Source: Zeimonas sp003577305
GTDB lineage: Bacteria; Pseudomonadota; Gammaproteobacteria; Burkholderiales; Burkholderiaceae_E
DNA length: 64,000 nucleotides
Direction: 5' to 3'
NCBI GenBank assembly: GCA_030263385.1
Contig: SZOX01000010.1
Location: 1 to 64,000 of the forward strand
A model generated the notes under the pieces. That model made no database searches and was not told the origin of the DNA. It was given only the letters and a program-made list of their open reading frames with translations. Both the position numbers and the translations under genes were made by a program. Numbering within the stretch: position 1 is the stretch's first letter; every line of letters starts with the position of its first letter. Positions 35,034 through 42,758 of the stretch are shown in pieces.

Positions 35034-35944
35034 TCCAGCGCCTGCTGGCCGGCCTGGTGGGCGCAATCGCGTTCGGCGTGCTGCTGCTCGCGCTCTGGCT
35101 GCACCGCGTGCACGGCTGGGGTGCGGCCGGCGCGCTGGCGGCGGCCGCCTGCGTGCCCTTGCTCGCGCATGCCGCGATCCTTGCGCAGCAGTTCGCGGTC
35201 GGCGCGTGGCTGCGCCGGCGCACCCGTCCCGACCTGCATCCGGGACTGGCCGCCGCGTTGCGCGCGTGGGCGGGCGAGATCGTCGCGTCGCTGCGCGCTT
35301 TCGGCTACGCGCAGATCCGCTACGGCGCGCACGCGCTGCCCACCGGGCAAGACGCCGGCCGCGTACCGGTGCTGCTGGTGCACGGCTACTTCTGCAATCG
35401 CGGCCTCTGGTACGCGTTCGCGCAGCGACTGGCCGCGCGCGGGCATGCCCTGGAGTCGGTGAACCTCGAGCCGGCGTTCGGCCCGATCGACGACTACGTT
35501 CCGGTGATCGCCGCCGGCATCGAGCGGCTGCGCGCGCGCACCGGCGCGGTGCGCATCGCCGTGGTGGCGCACAGCATGGGCGGGCTCGCAACGCGCGCGT
35601 TCATCGCCGCGCGCGGCGGCGAGGCGATCGGCGCGGTGGTCACGCTCGGCACGCCGCACCGCGGCACCTGGCTGGCGCGCTACGGCTACGGGCGCAACGT
35701 CGCGCAGATGCGACGGGACAGCGACTGGCTGCGCGCGCTCGCCGCCCGGGAAGGCAGCCGCGCCGGCGTGCCGTTCACCGTGATCCTGTCGGTGCACGAC
35801 AACATCGTCGCGCCGCAGACGATCCAGACGCTCGACGGAGCGCGCACGATCGAACTCTTCGCGCGCGGGCACGTGGAACTGGCCTACGACCGAGACGCCT
35901 GGGCGCACGCGATCGAAGCGATCGACACGGTCGCCACGCGGTGA
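35030..35944 (+). CDS. alpha/beta-hydrolase, lipase-like, membrane-anchored
   Basis: A 304-residue protein. Two N-terminal hydrophobic stretches (residues ~5-25 and 32-55) should anchor it in the membrane. The hydrolase fold has the oxyanion segment VLLVHGYFCNRGLW and the nucleophile elbow VVAHSMGGLATRAF; TLGTPHRGTWLA is typical of lipases. The acid and base residues probably lie in VHDNIVAPQTI and FARGHVELAYD. The ATGA overlap with the GMC gene suggests coupled expression. The substrate is unknown; lipids or esters are likely. Confidence 0.85.
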   Translation: MIQRLLAGLVGAIAFGVLLLALWLHRVHGWGAAGALAAAACVPLLAHAAILAQQFAVGAWLRRRTRPDLHPGLAAALRAWAGEIVASLRAFGYAQIRYGAHALPTGQDAGRVPVLLVHGYFCNRGLWYAFAQRLAARGHALESVNLEPAFGPIDDYVPVIAAGIERLRARTGAVRIAVVAHSMGGLATRAFIAARGGEAIGAVVTLGTPHRGTWLARYGYGRNVAQMRRDSDWLRALAAREGSRAGVPFTVILSVHDNIVAPQTIQTLDGARTIELFARGHVELAYDRDAWAHAIEAIDTVATR

Positions 35945-35993
35945 GCGCGGCGCCTCGCGGCGGGCGCGCCGCCCCGCGCGGCCGGCCGAACGT
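35945..35993. terminator. G+C-rich hairpin between convergent lipase and reductase genes
   Basis: The 49-base gap contains GGCGGGCGCGCCGCC, which can fold into a strong self-complementary stem. No T-run follows. It may reduce read-through between the two converging genes. Confidence 0.4.
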
Positions 35994-37988
35994 TCAGAAG
36001 TGGATGCCGCGCATCAGCTGCTGGAACGCGATCTGGTCCGCGCTGAGCTGCGGCGGCTTTCCGGTGGCGTCCTTCGCGCCCCGGGCCGCATCCGAGTCGG
36101 GGAACATGCGGAACGAGGTGTTCATCACGATCTGCGCGATCTTCGGCACCAGCGCGTGCAGCACCTCGCCGGCGATGCCGAGTCGCGTCGCGATGCGCAC
36201 CGGCCTGTAGACGATCGCCTGGATCACCAGGTCGGCCGCTTCCTCGGGCGACAGCGTGGGCACGTTCTGGTACAGCCTGGTGGGCGCGATCATCGGCGTG
36301 CGCACCAGAGGCATGTTGATCGTGGTGAAGGTGACGCCCACGTCGGCGAACTCGCTGGCCGCGCAACGCGTCCAGGCATCGAGCGCGGCCTTCGACGCGA
36401 CGTAGGCCGAGAAGCGCGGAGCGTTGGTGAGCACGCCGATCGAGCTGATGTTGACGATGTGGCCGCGGCGCCGCTCGATCATCTTCGGCAGCAGCCCCAT
36501 GGTGACGCGCACCGCGCCGAAGTAATTCAACTGCATCGTGCGCTCGAGGTCGTGGAAGCGCTCGAAGCTCGATTCGATGCCGCGGCGGATCGAGCGCCCG
36601 GCATTGTTCACCAGCACGTCGACGCCGCCGAACTCGTCGATCAGCCAGCGCGTCATGCGGTCGCAGTCTTCGGCGCTGGCGAGGTCGACCGCGAAGGTGG
36701 CCAGCTTGTGGCCATCGGCCTCGACCAGTCGCCGCGCTTCGTCGAGTCTGGTCTCGTCGCGCCCGCAGATCACGGTGGTGGCGCCGGCGGCCGCGATCTT
36801 GCGCGCGGCTGCCAGCCCGATGCCCGACGATCCGCCGGTGATCAGCACCACCTTGCCGCCCACCTGCCCCTTGAGCGTGCGGTCGATGAACAGGTCGGGA
36901 TCGAGGTGGCGCTCCCAGTAGTCCCAGAGCACCCAGGCATAGTCGTCCAGGCGCGGGCAGGCGATGCCGCTGCCTTCGAGCGCGGCCAGCGTCTCGCGGC
37001 AGTCGAAGCGCGTCGGGTAGTTGACGAACTGCAGGATGTCGTCGGGCAGGCCGAGGTCTTTCATCACTGCGTTGCGCACGCGCCGCACCGGCGTGAGCGC
37101 CATCAGCCCCTTCGTGACGCTCTTCGGAATGAAGCCGACCAGCGCCGCGTTGATGCGGATCGACATCAGCGGCGCGTGCGCGGCCCTGGCGAAGGCGTTC
37201 AGCAGGTCGCCGACGCGCATCGGCTCGGGATCGACGAGGTGAAAGCAGCCGCCGTCGAGCCCCCTGGCGTGCGCGATGTGATCGAGCGCGGCGACGACGA
37301 AGTCGACCGGAACGATGTTGATTCGCCCGCCCTCGATGCCGACCGAAGGGATCCAGGAGGGCACGATCTGGCGCATCCGCTGGATCAGCTTGAAAAAATA
37401 ATAGGGGCCGTCGATCTTGTCCATCTCGCCGGTGCGTGAGTCGCCGACGACCAGGCCTGGCCGGTAGATGCGGAACGGCACCTTCGACTCGCGGCGCACG
37501 ATGCCCTCGGATTCGTGCTTGGTGGCGTAGTACGGGTGATCGAGGTTCTCGGCCTCCTCGAACATGTCTTCCCGGAACACGCCCTCGTACAGCCCCGCCG
37601 CGGCGATCGACGACACGTGGTTCAGGCAGCCCGCGCCGATCGCGTTGGCGAACTCGACCACGTGCCGGGTGCCCTGCACGTTCACCGTCACCTGCTCTTC
37701 GGCGCCCGCCTTCAGGTCGTAGATGGCCGCCAGGTGGAACATGTGCCGGATCTTGCCGTCGAGCCGCTTGCGCTCGGCCGGCCGGATGCCCAGGCCCGGC
37801 CGCGCGATGTCGCCCACCACCGGGATCGCGCGCTTCGCGTCGACACCCCAGAACGCGTAGAGCGGCGCGAGCTTCTCGGGAGAGGCGTCGCGCGCCAGGA
37901 AATGGACGACCGCGCCGCGCCGCTCGAGGATCTTGCGCACGAGCCTGCGACCGATGAAGCCGGTGGCGCCGGTGATGAAGTAGTTCAT
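35994..37988 (-). CDS. bifunctional fatty acyl-CoA reductase (alcohol-forming, two SDR domains)
   Basis: A 664-residue protein of two fused short-chain dehydrogenase domains. The first (1-~360) has GATGFIG at 7-13, NHVSSIAAAGLYEGVFRED, YYATKHESE and FRIYRPGLVVGDS. The second (~370-664) has LITGGSSGIG, VLVNNAGRSIRRG and YVASKAALD. The order, the length and segments such as MDKIDGPYYFFKLIQ and the MRGIHF end match, from memory, the Marinobacter fatty acyl-CoA reductase of ~660 residues, which reduces acyl-CoA to fatty alcohol with NADPH. It is divergent from the phasin. Activity is inferred; a role in another reduction is possible. Confidence 0.85.
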   Translation of the reverse strand: MNYFITGATGFIGRRLVRKILERRGAVVHFLARDASPEKLAPLYAFWGVDAKRAIPVVGDIARPGLGIRPAERKRLDGKIRHMFHLAAIYDLKAGAEEQVTVNVQGTRHVVEFANAIGAGCLNHVSSIAAAGLYEGVFREDMFEEAENLDHPYYATKHESEGIVRRESKVPFRIYRPGLVVGDSRTGEMDKIDGPYYFFKLIQRMRQIVPSWIPSVGIEGGRINIVPVDFVVAALDHIAHARGLDGGCFHLVDPEPMRVGDLLNAFARAAHAPLMSIRINAALVGFIPKSVTKGLMALTPVRRVRNAVMKDLGLPDDILQFVNYPTRFDCRETLAALEGSGIACPRLDDYAWVLWDYWERHLDPDLFIDRTLKGQVGGKVVLITGGSSGIGLAAARKIAAAGATTVICGRDETRLDEARRLVEADGHKLATFAVDLASAEDCDRMTRWLIDEFGGVDVLVNNAGRSIRRGIESSFERFHDLERTMQLNYFGAVRVTMGLLPKMIERRRGHIVNISSIGVLTNAPRFSAYVASKAALDAWTRCAASEFADVGVTFTTINMPLVRTPMIAPTRLYQNVPTLSPEEAADLVIQAIVYRPVRIATRLGIAGEVLHALVPKIAQIVMNTSFRMFPDSDAARGAKDATGKPPQLSADQIAFQQLMRGIHF

Positions 37989-38146
37989 GGGCTTCCCCCC
38001 TGATCCGTCGTAAATCGATCGTGGCCATTGTATCGACCGCCGCGCTCCTTTAGTGTGTCGGCTCTAGCGGGTCTGCCTAGACTGCCGATGCAGGCACAAC
38101 CCGCGCCGGCCACCGCGCCGTCGCATTTACGACGAGGAACAGCGTC
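37989..38146. promoter_or_regulatory. divergent control region between acyl-CoA reductase and phasin
   Basis: The 158-base gap contains a 9-bp inverted repeat, GTCGTAAAT at 38007-38015 and ATTTACGAC at 38125-38133, each copy lying close to one of the two divergent start codons. A TACAAT -10-like hexamer is present for the reductase on the minus strand. The symmetrical half-sites may be regulator sites. Confidence 0.45.
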
Positions 38147-38659
38147 ATGGTGAAGAAACTCCAGAAAATGGCGGCAGACAAGCCCGACGGCAAACAACTG
38201 GCGGCGGCGATCCGCGAATCGGCGCAGCAGATCTGGCTCGCCGGACTGGGCGCGTTTTCGAAGGCCCAGGCCGAGGGCGGAAAGGTGTTCGACGCTCTCG
38301 TGAGGGAAGGCATGGGCATCCAGCGGCGCACACGGGCGATGACCGAAGAGAAGATCGGCGAGGTCACCGGCAAGGTGAGCAAGGCCGCCGGCGACATCAC
38401 GAAGCAGGCGACCCAGTCGTGGGACAAGCTCGAACAGGTGTTCGAGGATCGCGTCTCGCGGGCGCTCACCCGCCTTGGCGTGCCCACCAGCAAGGACGTC
38501 CAGTCGCTGATGGAGCGCGTCGACTCGCTCAACGCGAGCGTGCAGGCGCTGAGCGGCACGGCACCGGTGCGCGCGCGCAAGGCCGCGGCACCGCGCAAGG
38601 CTGCCGCAACGAAGGCGCCGGCGAAGAAAGCGACGCGGCGTACCCGGGCAGCGTCCTGA
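38147..38659 (+). CDS. phasin / PHA-granule-associated protein
   Basis: A 170-residue protein. The N-terminal half has ESAQQIWLAGLGAFSKAQAEGGKVFDALVREG, the signature of PhaF/PhaI-type granule proteins. A helical region follows to ~residue 135. The C-terminus is an Ala/Lys/Arg-rich repeat (AAAPRKAAATKAPAKKATRRT) like the histone-H1-like tail of PhaF. It should coat polyhydroxyalkanoate or other lipid granules and may bind DNA with its tail. GAGGAA precedes the ATG. Confidence 0.93.
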   Translation: MVKKLQKMAADKPDGKQLAAAIRESAQQIWLAGLGAFSKAQAEGGKVFDALVREGMGIQRRTRAMTEEKIGEVTGKVSKAAGDITKQATQSWDKLEQVFEDRVSRALTRLGVPTSKDVQSLMERVDSLNASVQALSGTAPVRARKAAAPRKAAATKAPAKKATRRTRAAS

Positions 38660-38694
38660 CCGGCGCGGCAACGCGACCCGGAACGGCGCGCTCG

Positions 38695-39942
38695 ATGGCC
38701 ACCAGTCGTCCACGATCGGGCACGCCGGGCCGCGTCGGCCTGGCGCTGGCCGGCGGCGGCTTCATGGGCGCCGCCTACGAACTGGGCGCGCTGTGCGCGC
38801 TCGCCGAGTCGATCGACGGACTCGACCTCACCCGGCTCGACGCCTACGTCGGCGTGAGCGCAGGCGCGTTCATCGCTGCCGGGCTGGTGAACGGCATCAC
38901 CGCGCACCGCATGGTGCGCATGTTCGTCGAGGACGGCGACGTCGAAACCGACTTCGATCCGGCGCTGCTGCTGCGGCCCGCGTACCGCGAGTGGCGACGC
39001 GCGCTGCGCTCGGCGCCGTCGGGTCTGGGCGCGTCGGTGAGCGCCGGGCTGGGCGAAGTGCTTCTCGGCCCGCAGGCAGTGCTGTGGCGCGCGATCGAGC
39101 GCGGCCTGCGCCTGCTGCCCAACGGACTGGTCGACGGCAGCCCCGCCGAGCGCAAGCTCGCGCACCTGCTCTCGCAACCCGGGCGCACCAACGACTTCCG
39201 GCGCACGCGCGCACCGCTGCGCATCGTCGCCACCGACATCGATTCGGGAGACCCGGTCGAGTTCGGCTCGCGCGGCTTCGATCACGTTCCGATCTCGCGC
39301 GCGGCGATCGCGTCGAGCGCGGTGCCCGGGCTGTTCGCCCCGGTGCGCATCGGCAGCCGGCACTACCTCGACGGCGCGCTGAACAAGACGATGCACGCAT
39401 CGGTGGCGCTCGACTACGGAGTGGGCCTGGTGCTGTGCGTGAATCCGCTGGTGCCCTACCAGGCGACACAGGCCGGGGCGCGGCGGGTTTCACGCTCGGG
39501 CATCAGCACGGTGATGGCACAGACGATCCGCACCGCGATCCGCTCGCGCATGAGCGTCGGGCTGGCGAAATACCGCGTCACCCATCCGGGCTCCGACGTG
39601 GTGCTGTTCGAGCCGCGCCGCGACGACGCCGACACCTTCTTCACCAACATCTTCAGCCTGTCGAGCCGGCGCCGGCTGTGCGAGCACGCCTACCTGGCCA
39701 CTCGCGCCGACCTGCTCGAGCGGCACGCGACGCTCGAACCGGTGCTGCGCCGCCACGGACTGTCGATCAACCTCGGCGTGCTGCGCCATCCGGCGCCGCG
39801 CCTGGTGCGCGAACTGCGCGCCGACGCACGCGCGCCGGTCACGCGCGCCGCCGCCACGCTCGATCGTCTCGGGCGCACGCTCGACGACCTCGACCGCGCG
39901 GTCGGCATCGTCGCGGCGCGCAAGGCAGCCGAGCCGACCTGA
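38695..39942 (+). CDS. patatin-like phospholipase
   Basis: A 415-residue patatin-family lipid hydrolase. The oxyanion Gly-rich LALAGGGFMGAAYELG (residues ~16-31), the nucleophile in GVSAGAFIAAG and the DGALNK catalytic Asp are all present, forming the Ser-Asp dyad. It has no signal peptide; a cytoplasmic role in acyl or granule metabolism is likely. Bacterial patatins of this type often sit beside phasin and acyl-CoA genes. It lies 35 bases after the phasin gene and 10 before a TetR gene, suggesting one unit. Confidence 0.9.
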   Translation: MATSRPRSGTPGRVGLALAGGGFMGAAYELGALCALAESIDGLDLTRLDAYVGVSAGAFIAAGLVNGITAHRMVRMFVEDGDVETDFDPALLLRPAYREWRRALRSAPSGLGASVSAGLGEVLLGPQAVLWRAIERGLRLLPNGLVDGSPAERKLAHLLSQPGRTNDFRRTRAPLRIVATDIDSGDPVEFGSRGFDHVPISRAAIASSAVPGLFAPVRIGSRHYLDGALNKTMHASVALDYGVGLVLCVNPLVPYQATQAGARRVSRSGISTVMAQTIRTAIRSRMSVGLAKYRVTHPGSDVVLFEPRRDDADTFFTNIFSLSSRRRLCEHAYLATRADLLERHATLEPVLRRHGLSINLGVLRHPAPRLVRELRADARAPVTRAAATLDRLGRTLDDLDRAVGIVAARKAAEPT

Positions 39943-39952
39943 GGAGAACGAG

Positions 39953-40612
39953 ATGCAGCGAAAGCCGCCGCGGCGCACCCGTGAGCGCATCCTGGAGCTT
40001 TCGCTGCGGCTGTTCAACGACCTCGGCGAACCCAACGTCACCACCAGCGCGATTGCCGACGAGATGAACATCAGTCCGGGCAATCTCTACTACCACTTCC
40101 GCAACAAGGACGACATCGTCAACGCGCTGTTCGAGCAGTTCGAGCGCGACATCGACCCGCTGCTCGACGGACCGCTGCGCAGGCAGGTGGACTTCGAGGA
40201 CGCGTGGCTCTTCCTGCACCTGCTGTTCGAGTCGATCTGGCGCTACCGGTTCGTCTATCGCGACCTGAACGACCTGCTCTCGAAGAACCGGCGCCTGGAG
40301 ATGCGCTTTCGCACGATCGTCGACCGCAAGACCGCGGCCGCGCGCGCACTGTGCCGCTCGCTCGCGGCCAGCGGCGCGCTGGCCGGCGCCGAGCGCGAGA
40401 TCGAGTCGCTCGCGACCAACATGGTGGTGGTGGCCACCTACTGGCTGTCGTTCGAATACATCCGCAACGCCCGCCGCTTCGGCGAGGCGGATTACCAGAG
40501 CGCGGCGATGGCGCGCGGCGCCTACCAGGTGCTGTCGATGATCGCCCCGTGGCTCGAGCCCGAGGGACGCGAACTGTTCCAGCGGCTTTCCCGGGAGTAC
40601 ATTCGCAGCTGA
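39953..40612 (+). CDS. TetR/AcrR-family regulator
   Basis: A 219-residue regulator. The N-terminal helix-turn-helix is TRERILELSLRLFNDLG, then VTTSAIADEMNISPGNLYYHFRNKDDIVNALFEQF. The ligand-binding domain has aromatic residues (WLFLHLLFESIWRYRFVYRDL). The ribosome site GAGGAGAACG is strong. It probably controls the phasin/patatin unit and perhaps the divergent acyl-CoA reductase; ligand may be an acyl-CoA (inference from neighbours). Confidence 0.93.
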   Translation: MQRKPPRRTRERILELSLRLFNDLGEPNVTTSAIADEMNISPGNLYYHFRNKDDIVNALFEQFERDIDPLLDGPLRRQVDFEDAWLFLHLLFESIWRYRFVYRDLNDLLSKNRRLEMRFRTIVDRKTAAARALCRSLAASGALAGAEREIESLATNMVVVATYWLSFEYIRNARRFGEADYQSAAMARGAYQVLSMIAPWLEPEGRELFQRLSREYIRS

Positions 40613-40629
40613 ACCGACCAGGAGCGAAC

Positions 40630-41403
40630 ATGTCCAGGTGGACCGCCTTTCCGCACGCCGACAGGCACTACGAATACACGCCCGCGACGCTGAAGAAGCA
40701 CTGGGCGCGGCTGCACCGCGGCGACTGCGAGCCGTGGCCGAAGGACGACGCGGTGATCGCGGCCTGGATCGACTATCACGCCGGCCGCTTCCAGCAGGCC
40801 GCCGAGGCGGGCCTGAAGGCGGGCGGCGCCGGGCTCGTCGCGGCGAACAAGGCGACCAACATCTACGCGAACTACCTCGAGAAGTCGGAGAAGAGGAAGC
40901 TCGAGCTGTTCCAGGAAGTGGCAGCTCGCTGCGAAGCGCAGCAGGCCGCCGAGCCGAGAAACGCCAACGCGTACTACCTGTACGCCTACGCGATCGGCCG
41001 CTACGGACAGGGCATCTCGGTCACCAAGGCGCTGGCGCAGGGGCTGGGCGGCAAGGTGCGCGACGCGCTCACGCAGGCGATCAGGCTGGCGCCGAAGCAC
41101 GCCGACGCGCACATCGCGCTCGGCGCCTTCCATGCCGAAGTGATCGACAAGGTGGGCGCGATGATCGCCGGGATGACCTACGGGGCGAAGCGCGACGAGG
41201 GGCTGCGGCTGTTCCGCAAGGCGCTCGAACTGAACCCCGACTCGGCGATCGCGCGCGTCGAGTACGCCAACGGGCTGGTGATGCTCGAGGGCAAGAAAGC
41301 GCTGAAGGAGGCCGAGGCGCTGTATGCGCAGGCCGCCGCGTTCGAGCCGATGGACGCGATGGAGCGCCTCGACGTCGAGATGGCGCGCGCCGAGATCGAC
41401 TGA
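40630..41403 (+). CDS. TPR-repeat hypothetical protein
   Basis: A 257-residue soluble protein with helical pairs that resemble TPR repeats, clearest in DALTQAIRLAPKHADAHIALGAFHAEV and GLRLFRKALELNPDSAIARVEYANGLVML, and a third ALYAQAAAFEPMDA. No signal peptide. It lies 17 bases after the TetR gene and its stop overlaps the next gene (TGATG). Function unknown; a scaffolding role is the usual one for such repeats. Confidence 0.75.
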   Translation: MSRWTAFPHADRHYEYTPATLKKHWARLHRGDCEPWPKDDAVIAAWIDYHAGRFQQAAEAGLKAGGAGLVAANKATNIYANYLEKSEKRKLELFQEVAARCEAQQAAEPRNANAYYLYAYAIGRYGQGISVTKALAQGLGGKVRDALTQAIRLAPKHADAHIALGAFHAEVIDKVGAMIAGMTYGAKRDEGLRLFRKALELNPDSAIARVEYANGLVMLEGKKALKEAEALYAQAAAFEPMDAMERLDVEMARAEID

Positions 41404-42749
41404 TGAACCTGCACCGCATGCTCCGGCAGCGCGCCGACGACGGGCGGCCACTGCGCGTCGGGTTGATCGGAGCGGGCAAGTTCGGATCGATGTATCTCTC
41501 GCAGGCACGGCGCACGCCGGGCATCCGGCTCGTCGCCGTGGCCGACCTCTCCCCGGCGCGTGCCAGGGCCGCGCTGCGCCGGGTCGGCTGGCCGGCCGGG
41601 GCGCTGGGCGCGCGCACGCTTTCCGAGGCGGCGCGCAAGGGCACGGTGCGCCTGCTCGACGACGCGCAGGCGCTGATCGCGGCGCCCGAAATCGACGTCG
41701 TCATCGACGCCACCGGACAGCCGGCAGCGGGCGTCGAGCACGTGCTCGCCTGCTGCCGCCACGGCAAGCACATCGTGATGGTCAACGTCGAAGCCGACGC
41801 GCTGGCCGGCCCGCTGCTCGCGCGCCGCGCCCGCGAGGCGGGCGTGGTCTATTCGCTCGCCTACGGCGACCAGCCGGCGCTCATCTGCGAAATGGTCGAC
41901 TGGGCGCGCGCCGCGGGCTTCGAGGTGGTCGCGGCCGGCAAGGGCACGAAGTACCTGCCCGAGTACCACCGCTCGACGCCGCACACCGTCTGGCCGTACT
42001 ACGGGATCAGCGCCGAGGATGCGAAGCTCGGCGGACTGAACCCCCGGATGTTCAATTCGTTCCTCGACGGCACCAAGTCGGCGATCGAGATGGCTGCCGT
42101 GGCCAATGCCGCCGGCCTGCGCCCGGCAGCCTCGGGGCTGGCGTTTCCGCCCTGCGGCGTGGACGACCTCGCACAGGTGCTGTGCCCGCGCGAGGACGGC
42201 GGCCAGTTGCAGCACCGCGGCCAGGTCGAGGTGATCTCCAGCGTCGAGCGCGACGGCCGGCCGGTGCATCGCGACCTGCGCTGGGGCGTCTACGTCACGT
42301 TCGCCGGCGACTCCGACTACGTGCGCCGCTGCTTTCGCGAATACGGGCTGGTCACCGACCGCAGCGGCAACTACACCGCGATGTACAAGCCGTACCACCT
42401 GATCGGCCTGGAACTCGGCATCAGCGTCGCTTCGGTCGGCTTGCGCGGCGAGCCCACCGGCGCGCCCGAGGGTTGGCACGGCGACGTCGTGGCCACCGCC
42501 AAGCGCGACCTGAAGGCCGGCGAGACGCTCGACGGCGAAGGCGGGTTCACCGTCTATGGCCGGCTGATGCCCTCGGCCGACTCGCTGGCCGTAGGCGGCC
42601 TGCCGCTGGGGCTGGCGCACGGCGTGCGCCTGAAGCGCCGGGTCGCGGCCGGGCAGGCGGTGCGCTGGAGCGACGTCGGCATCGACGCGGGGAATCCGGC
42701 GGTGGCGTTTCGCCGCGAGATGGAGAAGCTCTTCGCCGGCGCTCGTTGA
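41403..42749 (+). CDS. Gfo/Idh/MocA-like NAD(P)-binding oxidoreductase with SAF-like C-terminus
   Basis: A 448-residue protein. The N-terminal Rossmann fold has RVGLIGAGKFGSMYLSQA at ~18-35 and VVIDATGQPAAGVEHVLACCRHGKHIVMVNVEAD, as in homoserine dehydrogenase-like enzymes. The C-terminus carries a SAF-type segment (VATAKRDLKAGETLDGEGGF, then GVRLKRRVAAGQAVRWSDV) near residues 365-435. Such proteins are commonly annotated only as oxidoreductases. Substrate unknown. It overlaps the TPR gene and converges on sulP, with only 9 bases between the stops. Confidence 0.8.
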   Translation: MNLHRMLRQRADDGRPLRVGLIGAGKFGSMYLSQARRTPGIRLVAVADLSPARARAALRRVGWPAGALGARTLSEAARKGTVRLLDDAQALIAAPEIDVVIDATGQPAAGVEHVLACCRHGKHIVMVNVEADALAGPLLARRAREAGVVYSLAYGDQPALICEMVDWARAAGFEVVAAGKGTKYLPEYHRSTPHTVWPYYGISAEDAKLGGLNPRMFNSFLDGTKSAIEMAAVANAAGLRPAASGLAFPPCGVDDLAQVLCPREDGGQLQHRGQVEVISSVERDGRPVHRDLRWGVYVTFAGDSDYVRRCFREYGLVTDRSGNYTAMYKPYHLIGLELGISVASVGLRGEPTGAPEGWHGDVVATAKRDLKAGETLDGEGGFTVYGRLMPSADSLAVGGLPLGLAHGVRLKRRVAAGQAVRWSDVGIDAGNPAVAFRREMEKLFAGAR

Positions 42750-42758
42750 AGGCCGGAT

